A DNA stretch of 64,000 nt from Diphasiastrum complanatum (GCA_029204225.1 CM055106.1:33388361-33452360), one strand, 5' to 3'; counted from the first letter of the stretch, positions 10,606-22,968 are shown. The notes: a model not told the origin generated them from the letters alone. Made by a program: numbers and translations.

Positions 10606-13600
10606 GCTTTTTGGAAAGCCAAGATATTAGATTGCCTCCACGAAAGATAGTGTATGCACTAATATACTTTCGATCCATCTTGTCACTTGCAAAGTCCAAA
10701 TCCGAGTAGCCAATAATGGATAGATCTTCACTTTTATAGAGTAGGCCATAATCACAAGATGAAGATACATATCTTAGAATCCTCTTGGCCATCTTCCAAT
10801 GATGGATCTTAGGATCTTGCATAAATTCACTCAATTTGTGCACACAAAAACTTAGATCGGGCCTAGTAATGGTAAACCAAATCAAGGAGCCTACAAGACT
10901 CCTAAAAAGTGTGATGTCCCAAAGGATCTTTCATCACCTTTATTAGGATCTTTTACAATTTGCTCCATTGGAGTATCTATGCTCTTAGAATTTTCCATAT
11001 GGAATTTTTTCAACATAGAGTGAGCATATCTAGATTGGCATATAAAGACATGATTTTTGTAAAAATCAATTTCTAGGCCTAGGATGTAATGCATCTCTCC
11101 TAGATCTTGCATTTTAAACTCACATCCAAGTGCTAGCTTGGTTTCATCAACTACCTTGATACAACTTCCACAAAGAATAATGTCATCAACATAAATTAGA
11201 AGAATGACAATATTGCTATCAACAAACTTTAGATACATGGAAGGATCATAGTCACTAAGAGTAAATCCTAGTGAGATAAGAAAAGAGTTAAGTCTTGAAT
11301 ACCATGATCTTGGTGCTTGCTTGAGTCCATAAAGACTTTTGAAGAGCAAGCACACTTTGGACTCATCCTTGATGAATCCTTGAGGTTGTTCCATATATAT
11401 CTCCTCCTCAAGATAACCATTTAGAAAAGCATTGGATACATCTAATTGGAACACCTTCCACTTGAAAAAACAAGCAAGAGAAATAAGAATTCTTATTGTC
11501 ACCATATTTGCAACGTGTGCAAAGGTCTCCTCATAATCAAGACCATGGATTTGAGCAAATCCTTTGGCACATAATCTTGCTTTATGCTTGTTGATGGTGC
11601 CATCATGATTGAACTTGATCCAAAATACCCACTTGCAACCAATCACATGCTTGTTGGATGGAGGATCCACAAGCTCTTAAGTATTGTTGGTGATCAATGC
11701 ATCATACTCTTGCTTCATGGCATCATACCACTCCTTGGTATTGAGTGCCTCTTGTACATTCTTTGGCTCTTCATGAGAGACATAAAAAACATAATTAGTG
11801 GAATCAAGATCCACTTGTTTGCCTTTGTCAACACATGAGAGCCTCTTAGGCTCGGATCTTTCTCTCATGGATCTTCTTGGTGAAAAAATCCGAGGAGAGT
11901 CTTCTTCAAATCTCGACCCCATCACATCATGATTGTCTTCAAAATCAGTAATTGATGATGCATCCATATATTTCTTGATCTCGGCCTCTTCAAAATATGA
12001 GTGTTGATCTTCATGAAAGACAACATCTCTACTTTCAATAACTTGAGAAGTAGAGAGTATAAAGACTCTATAGGCCTTCTTGGTGGATGAGTATCCAACC
12101 ATGATCCCTTTGCATGCACTAGGATCTTCCTTCTTCCTTGTTTCCAAGGGAATATGGACAAAGCATAAGCATCCAAAAACTCTAAGGTGATCAACCTTCG
12201 GCTTCTTCAAAAATAAGATTTCATATGGTGACTTTCCTTCAAGAGCTATATGTGGGAGCCTATTGCAAAGATAATCTGCACAATTAATGGCTTCTCCCCA
12301 AAAATATTTGGGCAAAGATGCCTCAATTCTCATAGATTTTGCACATTCACATAGAGATCTATTCTTTCTCTCGGCCACTCCATTTTGAGATGGAGAGTAG
12401 GCACCAGAAAACTCTCTTTTAATGCCTTCAAGCTCACAAAAATTTTGAAATTTATTGGAGATATATTCACCACCTCCATCACTTCTAAGAGCTTTAATCT
12501 TGAATGAGAATTGCTTCTCTACATAAGCTTTGAAAATAAGGAAATGATCAAACACCATAGATTTTGAAGCAAGAAGATATATCCAAGTGAATCTTGTGTA
12601 ATCATCAATGAAAGTAACAAAACAAGTGGCTCCTCCCTTGCTTGTAGTTGATGAGAAATGCACATCCGAGTGGATTAACTCCAAAGGATGCTTTCTTTTG
12701 ATAGAAGATCTTGTAAATGGCTTTTTGTGAGATTTAGCAATAGCACAAGCCCCACAAGGCTTGATCTTCTTGGAGAGTGACTTTGGCAAGCCAATAGCTT
12801 TGGCTTCTTTGATCATAGAGAGCATGGACTTGTAGTTGGGATGTCCCAACCTCCTATGCCATAATTCCTCCATAGAGAGCTTGTTCACAAGAGCAACATT
12901 ACAAGCATTCACATACTCATTTGGATCTAGTTTATAGATGCCACCAAATCTAGATCCTAATGCAAGTATCTCATCATTCTTCTTGATAGTGCAAGTATCA
13001 ACATTGAATTTTACATCAAGGCCATTACCAAGCAATTGGCCAACACTAATAAGATTCTTGGTAAGCTTAGGTACATAAAGAACTCTAGAGAGAGAAAGAA
13101 CTTTAGAGGATGCAAGCTTCAAGGGAATGTTCCCTATGCCTTCAATAGGACATTCAAAATCATTTGCAGTGTATATTGATTTCTTGACTCCATCATAAGG
13201 TGCAATAGAAGAGAAAGAGTCCTTGGAGCTACACATATGTGAAGAGGCTCCACTATCAATATACCATAGGCCGTCCTTCTTGAAAGGAGTAGATGAGAAA
13301 CTAGAGACCATAAGAGATCCCTCTCCATCACTTGCAATAGTGTCTTCCTTCTCATTGGTAATATTGGCTTGCTTGAGTTGATTCTTCTTTTTGAAGCAAT
13401 TAGTGGCATAATGACCTTTCTTGCCACAATAAAAGCACTTGATCTTCTTCTTCTTGAGCTTGGATGATGAAGCATTAGAGGAATCATCTTCCTCCTCATC
13501 TTTGTCTTTGGATTTGAGTTTGTCCTTGCTTGAGGATTGCTGATGTTGGTTCTTGCTCCTCCCTTTGTGCTTATCCTTGGCAAAGAGAGCTTTGCCATCA

Positions 13601-14268
13601 TTATGAGTGAGAGAAAGCTTGTCCATCCTCAAGAGCTTGTACTCTTGTCTTGATTCTTTTGAAATTAGCACACTTTGGAGAGCCTCCAAACTTGGTAGCT
13701 CCTCCTTAATGGCATAGGATTGGACAAGGTTATCAAATTCACTTCTCAAGCCATTGAGAATGACTTGAACTAGCTCATTTTGATTGATGGAATCACCAAT
13801 GCAAGCAAGCTCTCTATGAATATCTTTTACTCTCAAAACATAACTAGATGCACTCTCATCACTCTTTTGGCTACTTTGAAAGATTTGATTCATAAGAGTG
13901 AGAAGCCTAGAGGTATTCTTAGCCTCATAGATAGTCTTGAGACAATCCCAAGCTTCTTTGGTTGATGTACAAGTACCTATCTCCCTCAATATCTCATTAG
14001 AGACATTCATCTTAATGTAGTGGAGAGCCATCCTAGCTCTCTTTTTGTATTTTTGAACCTCTTGAAGAACTTGTGGTTCTTCTTCAAGGCCAAGAACTAT
14101 GTCCATCACGTCTTGAAGGATCAAGATGGACTCCATCCTCATTTTCCAAATTGAATAATTTGAAGTGGTCAATCTTTCACTTGGTTCCAACAAGGATGAA
14201 CCCATTGAAGACATTTGAAGTGAATAAAACTCAAATGATGAACAATAAATGTTGCTACACACTCTCAA
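10606..14268 (-). pseudogene. Nearly intact Ty1/Copia gag-pol, RNase H truncated
   Basis: An 863-codon frame (14268-11677) carries gag (NYSIWKMRMES), a zinc knuckle CFYCGKKGHYATNC near residue 277 and protease DSGASSHM near 338. Integrase follows, with HRRLGHP and a CGAC zinc pair, then catalytic HSDVH, RSDGGGEY and GVAERKNR at about residues 533, 596 and 633. A single in-frame TAA at 11677-11679 sits where Copia proteins normally have NNTW. The frame then continues through RT (11670-10891) with LIYVDDIIL. One frameshift near 10885 leads to RNase H (10885 down to ~10606). That domain stops after LISWLSKKQ, where an opposing LTR relic joins. The true start is probably the Met at MSSMGSS, ~20 residues in. 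With two small lesions plus the truncation, it is a recently inactivated element. Confidence 0.92.
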
Positions 14269-14957
14269 TAGGATCCAATAATTGAGTACTATCTCCTCCT
14301 ATGAAAGATCTTGCAACTATTTGTGAATTGATTCTCGCTAGCTACTCAAATCTCTCTAAAACAAGATCTATTTCACATCAACTGATTGAGTATAGGCAAA
14401 GTTAGGATCTAACACTCTTAGCACGTGTGAAATACACTAAGAAACCAAATTTGACTCAAATACAATGATATTGCATGAAACAAAATGGCTAAGATCTCAA
14501 AACAGTGCCTAGATGACATATAAATGAGATTGGCAAGCATACAACTGTGATTTTGGATCAACCAAGCAATCTCTTGACCAAACCAAATGTGTCCACCTAG
14601 GTCTAGGTGCCCTACCTAACCCTCTTCAAAGGCTTATATCTTTTGATTGGCACAACCAAATGGAATGAAACTGATTGCATCAAAAACTAGACAATAATAG
14701 CTTCAAAACAAGCTATCAAGCAAGATAAATGGATCAAACATGAGAGAGAACTTCCAAACTGAAATTGGATGTTCCTCACACGTGTCTGAGCACCTGATTC
14801 CGTACAGTACCAGGTCGGACCCAATCAATGTCCTTTTGATCTCTTTTGATCCAAGATTGAACAAGATAGCTAGGAAAATGGGGCTTGACAACTTCTAGCT
14901 CAAGATTGATGAAAATTTTTCACTTAGATGGATCAAAATGCATGGTAACCTTAGGTA
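14269..14957 (-). other. 5' leader of the minus-strand Copia
   Basis: Non-coding sequence between the primer-binding site and gag. It contains two G-box variants, cacgtgtgaaatac near 14422 and cacacgtgtctg near 14776. The ATACA and GTACAG phrases near them are also seen around the G-box of the 18390 LTR. Confidence 0.6.
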
Positions 14958-14970
14958 GGCTCTGATACCA
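14958..14970 (-). other. Primer-binding site (initiator Met tRNA)
   Basis: On the minus strand this reads TGGTATCAGAGCC directly after an LTR ending CAACA. It assigns 14971-15629 as the 5' LTR of the minus-strand Copia. Confidence 0.88.
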
Positions 14971-15629
14971 TGTTGAATTTCACACGTGTGGACTGTCCAC
15001 TACATGTACTTGTGATCTCCTAAGGTGTGTAGATGCACCAAGATCAAGACTAGATTGAGATTCAAGATCAATCTTAGATCCTATGGCAAAAACACACTAC
15101 TACATGCATTCAATCACTTCCAACTCTCACTCACACATGTGGGAAGTATTCAAAAATAATCTAAGTAAAAACAAGCTGCTCTCCTCGGGTAGAGAGAGAT
15201 AAAACATCATGAGCTCTCGGGTAGAGAGAGAAAGCTAGAAATCCAATAACTCACAAAATCCATAAAATCACCAAATCAATTAGCTTCAAAATGAGGAGTA
15301 CAATGATACTAGTAGATCCACGAGCTACCACTATGCTTAACTATGACTGGACCATATTTTGTCACCTCTTGATCCTATTGGACCATTGATCCATGCACCT
15401 CTTAATTCTATTGGACTGTATCCAAGCACACCTCAATTTCCTATTGGACCTCACAAGGTTCCACCTCTAAATCCTATTGGACCTCTTGGAATTCATCAAA
15501 TAAAAGCTTTACACTTGTCTACACTCTAATTGGCACGTGTTTAGCCTCTTACTCTATTTTGGCTCAATAGTGGCATTACAAGTGGAAATGCATAATTTTC
15601 CATCTATGCCAAATTTATTCCTATCAACA
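14971..15629 (-). mobile_element. 5' LTR of the minus-strand Copia
   Basis: The 659-bp segment starts TGTTGAAT and ends TATCAACA on the plus strand, with the primer-binding site on its low-coordinate side. It holds an exact CACACGTGTG at 14981-14990, ten bases from its internal edge. It also holds a four-unit 33-bp CCAAT repeat in the likely U3 part. A strong TATA box is not evident. The partner 3' LTR is absent, so no target duplication can be tested. Confidence 0.8.
15364..15495 (-). promoter_or_regulatory. Four 33-bp repeats, each with a CCAAT box, in LTR U3
   Basis: Units start acctc at 15364, 15397, 15430 and 15463. Each contains (T/C)CTATTGGAC at exactly 33-bp steps (15374, 15407, 15440, 15473). 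On the minus strand, the transcribed strand of this LTR, each reads GTCCAATAG. A fifth, unphased ATTGG lies near 15529. Exact helical-turn spacing and location suggest an upstream activating array; function is inferred. Confidence 0.7.
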
Positions 15630-15707
15630 TCCTACACCTAGATGCTTGATGTAAAAAACATAAGACCCCTATATCTAACATAGATAATCTTTTTCAATTC
15701 TTCACAT

Positions 15708-16765
<1,058 letters not shown>

Positions 16766-16793
16766 CCACCAACCAATACCCACAGTCAGTGAA

Positions 16794-16827
16794 TCCCTTA
16801 GGGGACAGCTAGCTCCCCCCTAAGGGA
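16794..16827. repeat. Stable 11-bp stem-loop after the RT relic
   Basis: TCCCTTAGGGG (16794-16804) pairs perfectly with CCCCTAAGGGA (16817-16827) around a 12-base loop. It lies just past the 3' end of the minus-strand RT frame and before the GA tract, so it may belong to the 3' end of that retroelement's RNA. Confidence 0.65.
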
Positions 16828-16830
16828 AAG

Positions 16831-18389
16831 CTAAATGCCCACCAAGAGATTGTCAATATTTTTAGGCAATTCAAATAATAGTCCTGGAAATTCTTCATGA
16901 CGTAACAGCTTGTTAATAATCATACATAGTCTATCACGGACAAACCCGTTACCCTGAAAGGTATCAACCAGCGTTTGTACTTCCTTAAGAAAAGTTTCTT
17001 CTTTGTTACAACAATACATGGCAGCTATTGCTTGCAATATAATGACCTTGTATGAATTAAAAATAGGTCTGTTTGAAACCACGTGTATATATTGCAGAAA
17101 GAAAAAAAGGAGGTCACTTCTTTTATCATATTTGAAAAGTAGTGAATCGCTTGTAATAGGGTCAAAAGAGATTGTAATATTCAAAAAATTTGCTGAATTC
17201 TCCATTTTATCACTCGCATCAATCTCAAGATACTCCAAAGGATATATTCAGAATGGATTATCCGCCGTTCTAGGTTGGGTTTTATCCAAGAAGCGTCCCA
17301 CCACCGTGATTGTTGATAAAGCAAATATCATCTATATATCTGAACGAATATTTGAAGCTATTCACATAATCAATAAGCCTGAGTTTTGCAAGTCTTTTGA
17401 TAAATTGCATTTCAAAGAATAACAAATACCAATTGCACCATAGAGGTGAGCATGAAAAGCCCATAGGGATTCCTCGGACTTGTCGCCAAGTACGATCTTC
17501 CAATCTTACAATACAGTTGTCTATCAAGTAAGAGTTCCGTTTACATAAAGTGTCCTTGTCAATATCATTCCATTCATCCGAAGTTGCATTTTCGGAAGCC
17601 CACTTAAAATCATTGGACCCATGGAGTCGTCTATATTTAAGTATTTTGATATTGGCAACGTTGAATGCCAAACAAATCAGTTTCATCATAATAGTCTTAA
17701 GACCGTCAGTTCCTTCCAACAGTATATTGTCATAGCATTTGGAAATATATGTTGTTTTCACTGAGTATATGGACTTAGGTAGATCTAGATAGAAGTCAAC
17801 TAATGAATCACATTGCCAACGTAAAGATGTATCCCCATTTAGGACACTCTTGTATGTTTTTGCCTTTAGACATCCTTTTCTCTCTTCGTTGCTACGAACT
17901 GTCAGACTCAAGTGTTGTGCCTTATCAACTCCATTGACGTACAAGTGCTTGGTAATCCATTTGCGTTCATCGTTGGCAGCTTCTTTTTATGCAATGAAAC
18001 AGCAATTCCTTGAATCCATTTCTTATACTTAAAAAATTCTAGGGCACCTTTCTTACAAAATTCAGCATGCATATTTATATCTATAATAGGGTACATAGGT
18101 TAAGAGTTCCATGAGTTTGAACCATCCATCATGTAATTCAGTAGCAATATTTTGAATATTAGTATGTTGTAGTGCTATATGATTGAGGCCTTTTTCCAAT
18201 GTATGTCTAAGGACCTTACTACTAACAAAACTACAATCTGTAGTTACAACATGCCCAAATTTATTAGAAACGCAGCCTTTGAATTGTTTAAGAGTACAAC
18301 AAGAACAGCCCTGAAGATTTTCGATTTGAAAATTGCAGAAAACTTCATAAGGAAAATACCAATCCACTTTGACATCAGCATGTATGACC
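16831..18389 (-). pseudogene. Penelope-like reverse transcriptase, 3' part
   Basis: Frames at 18367-18062, 17944-17282 and 17238-16831 form the C-terminal half of a decayed RT. The fingers/palm piece has GIPMGFSCSPL (motif B) and SFRYIDDICFI (motif C with Tyr-Ile-Asp-Asp). The next piece has YIHVVSNRP and a helical, thumb-like stretch. GHVVTTDCSFV further upstream resembles an N-terminal motif of large RT proteins in animals and protists. It lacks the Copia, gypsy and LINE RT signatures. I favour a Penelope-like element on motif style, introns and flanking direct repeats. No GIY-YIG endonuclease was recognised. It has stops and frameshifts and is split from its 5' part (23694-25321) by the element at 18390-23693. 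Confidence 0.65.
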
Positions 18390-19041
18390 TGTGAGAGATT
18401 TCAACTAGTTTAGTCTAGTTTAGTCACATTTTGGTAAATTGTCAATAAGAGGCCAAAACTCATTTTAGACTTAGAGATAAACTTTTTGAAGTTATATTAG
18501 TTTAAAATACATTCAATAAACACTTTTTGAAAGTGTGGAAAAGTTGGTAGTCAAGTTTGAGAGAGATTCAAATTTGAACTTTGGGTACATTGAATCTAGA
18601 CCCAAAAATAGTAGGGTTTACATTTTGGAGGGAAAGCCAAGTGGCCAAATAGGGTCTGAAAACTCTATAAAAGGATGTAACTCGTGGAGAGACATCTTCT
18701 CTCTTCTCTCCCTCATTTCATCACTATACATGGTCCTCTTTGGGTTCTACTACTCATTGGTGCACTATCTTGGTGTTATCTTGCAATTCTATGTGTAGAA
18801 TGATCATTTATTGTTATTTTCGGTTCCACACGTGTGAAATACAGTAGGGTACTGTAATTGTATGAAAAGAAAACATATTTTATGTTTTGGTTCATGTTTG
18901 ATCAATATCTCTTAGAGTTTGCATCTCATTTTGTGTGTAGATGCTGATTTTTCTACATTGGCAGGATTGTTGGTTTGCTCCTTATTGTAACCAAAGATTT
19001 GGGACATGGATTGGATCTTGAATGATCTGAAATCCTTCACA
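18390..19041 (+). repeat. 5' LTR (652 bp)
   Basis: Begins TGTGAGAGATTTC and ends CCTTCACA. TATAAAA is at 18666-18672, about 277 bases in, so U3 is short and R-U5 long. The palindrome CACACGTGTG (18827-18836) lies about 160 bases downstream of the TATA box and is followed by AAATACAG. Confidence 0.92.
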
Positions 19042-19053
19042 TGGTATCAGATC
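19042..19053 (+). other. Primer-binding site, initiator Met type (imperfect)
   Basis: TGGTATCAGATC follows the LTR directly. It matches the usual TGGTATCAGAGC except in the penultimate base. Confidence 0.8.
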
Positions 19054-19642
19054 TCTTGTATTTCAGGTTATGAAAGGATCAGCCATCTTTAGCAAGGATT
19101 TGGAGGAGTTACCAATGCTAGAGCATGCTAGATTGATCTCTACTCAAAAATCAGCATTTTTGCATGTGTAGAATTGATCTTTTGTAGGTCAAAGCTCAAT
19201 ATAGGGTTATATACTTGATCAATTCTGATTTCACACTTGGTTTACTGGAATTAGATGATTGTTGGTGCATTACGAAGGTCTCATTGGAGTCTACAAGAAG
19301 ATATATCAAGTTTCTAGAAATTGCATGTAGAATTTGAGATATTCAATTTTTTGTGCTTTTGTCAAAACCCTAATTTTGATTGGATCTCTAGTTTGTGAGG
19401 TTACTGAACTTCATTTGAGTGTGTTTAAATCTTAGGAAGTGGCAAGAATCATTATATTGAGGATAGATCATAGGCTGATCAAGATTTCACTATTCTATGT
19501 GTTGATTTTCTAGTTAGAAGTGCTAGAAGAGATTTGAGAGGTTCCATATCTTTGTGATTTCTTCTTGAGTTCATTTCTTGACATTCAAGAGAGTGCTTTG
19601 TGCATTGGAACAGGTTGAAAGAGAAGATCAGGTCACTTCAAC

Positions 19643-22405
19643 ATGGCTACAAGTGGTGAATTTATACTGGAGAGCAATGATAGGCTTACCTCAATCAACT
19701 ATTCTACTTGGAAGGGGAGGATGGAGTCCTTACTGGAGATGAATGAGTTGATGGAGATTGTTGAAGGTGTGGAGGAGAGACCTCAAACACCTCAAGATCA
19801 AGTGAGGTATGACAAGAGATCAAAGAAAGCTTTACACATGATTAAGATGAATGTTACCAATGAACTTCTCAAGGAAGTTGGTAAGTGCACATCATCTTTG
19901 GAGGCTTGGGAAGCTTTGAAGAAGCTTTATGAATCCAAGTCTACATCAAGAGTGCTTACTCTTAGGAGGCAAATCTTTCAAAGTTTTCAAAAGAAGGAAG
20001 AGAGTACTCATGCTTTTGTTTTGAGGGTTAAAGCATTCAATGATGAGTTAGCATGTATTGATGAAAGCATTAAGGAGGTAGAACTTGTTCAAGTTATACT
20101 TAATGGCTTGTTGGATGATCATGCTACTCTTGTTCAAAGTTTTGCTATTCAAAAGACTTTGCCAAGTATTGTGGATTTGCAAGAGATCTTGGTGAATGAG
20201 GAGTATAGGCTTCAATCAAGAGGAGGTGGATCTACATCGACATCTCATTATGAAGAGGATGCTATGTTCATCAAAGGCAAGTTCAAGGGCAAAGGCAAAG
20301 GCAAGTGGTATAAAGGGCAAGATCAAGGTGATACTTCCTCTTTTGGCAAAAAGAAAGATAAGTCTAAGTTGAAATGCTTTTATTGTGGAATCAAAGGGCA
20401 TTTTGCAAATGAATGTTTGAAGAAGCAAAGAGATGAAGGTAGCAAGCAAATCAATGTTACTACTAATGATGAGGATCTAGGTGGTGGTGATTCTCTTTTG
20501 TTGTGTTCTTCAAGTCTAATATCAAATGAAGGTGACAAAGATTCATGGTGGATTGATAGTGGAGCTAGTTCACACATGACTAGTCACAAGGAGTTCTTTA
20601 CTTCTTTGGTCACTTATGATGGAGCCAAGAAAGCAATTCACATGGCCAATGGTGGTGAGTGTGTGATTGAAGGTATTGGTTCAATTCCTATTTGTCTCTC
20701 TAATAATAGGAAAGCAAGAGTTGATGGTGCTCTTTACATTCCTTCACTTTCAAAGAATTTGCTAAGTGTTGGTCAAATGATAGAGAAAGGATACATGGTA
20801 AAGTTTGGTAGTGATGCTTGCTTCATTACAAAGGAAGAAATCTTGGTTGCTAGGGGCAATAAACAAGGTAGACTTTTCAAGCTTGATGCTTTCGTTATGG
20901 TTAACAAAAAGGATGGAATGGAAAAGGAGATTGGTCTCAACTTTCCAAAGTTCCCTTTTAGCATCAATAAGATTGGTGGATCTTATGCAAAGTCTAACAA
21001 GCTTCCTTATGCTAGATCTAGGTCAAGATCTAATATGCTTCTTGGAGATGTTCATCTTTGTGCTAACTTGGCTAGTCTTGAGGATAATGATGGTGTTTCA
21101 ATGGTTCTTCATGGCAAGTGCAAGCAATCAAAAGGTAAGGAAAGAGCTAACTTCATCAATGGAGGTGAAGGTTCTTCCTTGGAAAAGATTGTTGTTAATG
21201 ATTTCTTTGATCATATGGAAAAAGATGTTGCTAGGTGCATGCATGAAGGATATGGTTCTTCTACATTCTTTTGTTATGACTCCAATAGAGTCATTTTTCC
21301 AGCAAGTGGAGTCACATGTCTTCATAAAGAGAGTAGATCAAATGGTTCTATCAAGAGACTTAGTGAGGGAGATAGTCACAAGTCAAGAAGAAGAGAAGTA
21401 TGTGAAGAGTTCAAAGTAGGATGTACTTTGAATGATGTCATTGTGAATGATAGTGAGGAAGAATCATTATCATATGATTCATTACCTAAAACATTGAGTA
21501 GAAGTTCTTGTTTGAAAAAAGAGAGTACTTCAATCATCTTAATGTTGAAGGTACTAATCATTTTTCTCATGGCTTCTAATGTTTTTGAGGTTTCTACTTC
21601 TTATGATGCAATCATTAAGAGGGAGTCTTATGAAGGAAAGAGAAATGGAAGATTGGTTCTTGGGAAGTTCCAAGGCATGGATCTTACATCTCTTCATCAA
21701 CTCAAAGGACTCTATAATTGTGAATTGATCACTCATTATCGAGATGGCAAAAGGTTGGTTGGAGAAGACTACATGGAGCAAATCGAGAGGCATTTTTTTC
21801 AAGGCAAGGGAGATCTCATTGGTGAGCTTATTGAGGTTTTGTATGGACTCAAGAAGGCTGGATTTATTAGGTTTGATACTCATCTTCACCTACTCTACTT
21901 CATGTTGGAAGGAAAGTTTGGAATCTATCTTTTGATTTATGATGGTGACATTGGTGACATTGTTTTCACTAAACTTTGTGGAAATTCGAGATCAAGCATT
22001 GATGAGATCTTGTTGGATCTAGATCTTATGTTTGAGAGAGATTATTTCCAGAGGTTCAGGTCTGAGGATATTCATATATTTGATATCTTTGATGATCAAG
22101 AGAAAGGTAAGCAAGTGGAAGCGACACACTTTGCTTTACTCACATGTTTTGGAGAATTTTCTTGTGTAGATGATGCTATGCAAGTGGATATTGGTTCTCA
22201 TGGTTTTCATACTGGAAAAGCAAGTAATGGATCTGGAAAACAAATTTTGTTCAATGACTTTGATGGTCAAGAGAAAGATCAAGAGGTTGGTCTCAAAGGG
22301 CTTCAACAACACAAAAGGAAAGGTGGCAATTTGGAGCTAGTCAAGAGCATCAAAGGAGAGGTAATTGGCAAAGATGTTATGGATCTGTTTTTTCAGCTTA
22401 TTTAA
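19643..22405 (+). CDS. 920-aa gag-protease with fossil integrase/RT region
   Basis: One uninterrupted frame starts with the Copia gag fold (NYSTWKGRMESLL), then a Gly/Lys-rich linker, a zinc knuckle CFYCGIKGHFANEC (residues 245-258) and DSGASSHM (305-312). Up to about residue 420 it follows the Copia protein at 11677-14268. Beyond that, only ghosts remain. KLPYARSRSRSN with LLGDVHL sits where integrase has its post-zinc segment and HSDVH, with the Cys residues gone. Near residues 733-772, LYGLKKAG and LLIYDGDIGDIV echo RT motifs LYGLKQAP and LLIYVDDIIL with the active-site Asp pair broken up. The stretch between is Ser/Asp/Lys-rich and unrecognised. About 500 codons of pol-derived sequence stay open with no stop, which is unusual for simple decay. 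Likely products are capsid and protease, plus a C-terminal extension of unknown role. Confidence 0.88.
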   Translation: MATSGEFILESNDRLTSINYSTWKGRMESLLEMNELMEIVEGVEERPQTPQDQVRYDKRSKKALHMIKMNVTNELLKEVGKCTSSLEAWEALKKLYESKSTSRVLTLRRQIFQSFQKKEESTHAFVLRVKAFNDELACIDESIKEVELVQVILNGLLDDHATLVQSFAIQKTLPSIVDLQEILVNEEYRLQSRGGGSTSTSHYEEDAMFIKGKFKGKGKGKWYKGQDQGDTSSFGKKKDKSKLKCFYCGIKGHFANECLKKQRDEGSKQINVTTNDEDLGGGDSLLLCSSSLISNEGDKDSWWIDSGASSHMTSHKEFFTSLVTYDGAKKAIHMANGGECVIEGIGSIPICLSNNRKARVDGALYIPSLSKNLLSVGQMIEKGYMVKFGSDACFITKEEILVARGNKQGRLFKLDAFVMVNKKDGMEKEIGLNFPKFPFSINKIGGSYAKSNKLPYARSRSRSNMLLGDVHLCANLASLEDNDGVSMVLHGKCKQSKGKERANFINGGEGSSLEKIVVNDFFDHMEKDVARCMHEGYGSSTFFCYDSNRVIFPASGVTCLHKESRSNGSIKRLSEGDSHKSRRREVCEEFKVGCTLNDVIVNDSEEESLSYDSLPKTLSRSSCLKKESTSIILMLKVLIIFLMASNVFEVSTSYDAIIKRESYEGKRNGRLVLGKFQGMDLTSLHQLKGLYNCELITHYRDGKRLVGEDYMEQIERHFFQGKGDLIGELIEVLYGLKKAGFIRFDTHLHLLYFMLEGKFGIYLLIYDGDIGDIVFTKLCGNSRSSIDEILLDLDLMFERDYFQRFRSEDIHIFDIFDDQEKGKQVEATHFALLTCFGEFSCVDDAMQVDIGSHGFHTGKASNGSGKQILFNDFDGQEKDQEVGLKGLQQHKRKGGNLELVKSIKGEVIGKDVMDLFFQLI

Positions 22406-22458
22406 GACTCAAGTAAGTCAAAGGAGCAGCAAGGAAGTGTTGTTCAAGTTTACTTTAC

Positions 22459-22968
22459 TTGTTCTATCTCATGTTTGAGCTATTTCATGTGGATGTGTGC
22501 AAATTGTCAAGATATGGGCAAACTAGCTACATTGTCTTGCAATATCTTATTGTTGGAGTTGTACTAGCATTCTTGGTTGGTTTTGCTGATGGAAATGAAG
22601 CTATTGGAGGTTCATTATGTCACTCATTCATGGCCAAGTCATCGAGTGTTGATGATATCTTGTGGCAAGATGGAGATGGAGGCTCATTCATGGAGTTTTA
22701 TGGTGAAGACATATCAAGAAAGGACAAAGTTGGAGGAGACAAGCAAGCAAATGGTCATCACTCACATTTATTGTTTGGTTGCTGTAATTTTCCAAAGAGT
22801 TCAAAGTTTGAAACATGGAGGAATCATTTCATTCACATTCTATTTGATTCTTCATGTTCTAGTTATATCTTGATGTGTAAAATTGATGTAAGAAATAGTG
22901 AAGCATCCAATTTGGACACTATTCTCTATATCAATTATGAGAACCTTAGAAAGAAGATTTATACTTAG
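22459..22968 (+). CDS. Small ORF of unknown function before the PPT
   Basis: This 169-codon frame starts 53 bases after the large ORF and ends about 60 bases before the polypurine tract, where RNase H or an envelope-like gene would lie. It has a hydrophobic stretch near its N-terminus (LIVGVVLAFLVGFA), long enough for one membrane segment, then a polar region. I see no RNase H motif and no signal peptide at the start. It could be an eroded RNase H region read in a chance frame, or a novel accessory protein. Not recognised. Confidence 0.35.
   Translation: MFYLMFELFHVDVCKLSRYGQTSYIVLQYLIVGVVLAFLVGFADGNEAIGGSLCHSFMAKSSSVDDILWQDGDGGSFMEFYGEDISRKDKVGGDKQANGHHSHLLFGCCNFPKSSKFETWRNHFIHILFDSSCSSYILMCKIDVRNSEASNLDTILYINYENLRKKIYT

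Noticed and set aside
22459-22968. Envelope-like gene after gag-pol
   Set aside because: Only one hydrophobic stretch, no signal peptide, cleavage site or heptad pattern. Kept as an unknown ORF.
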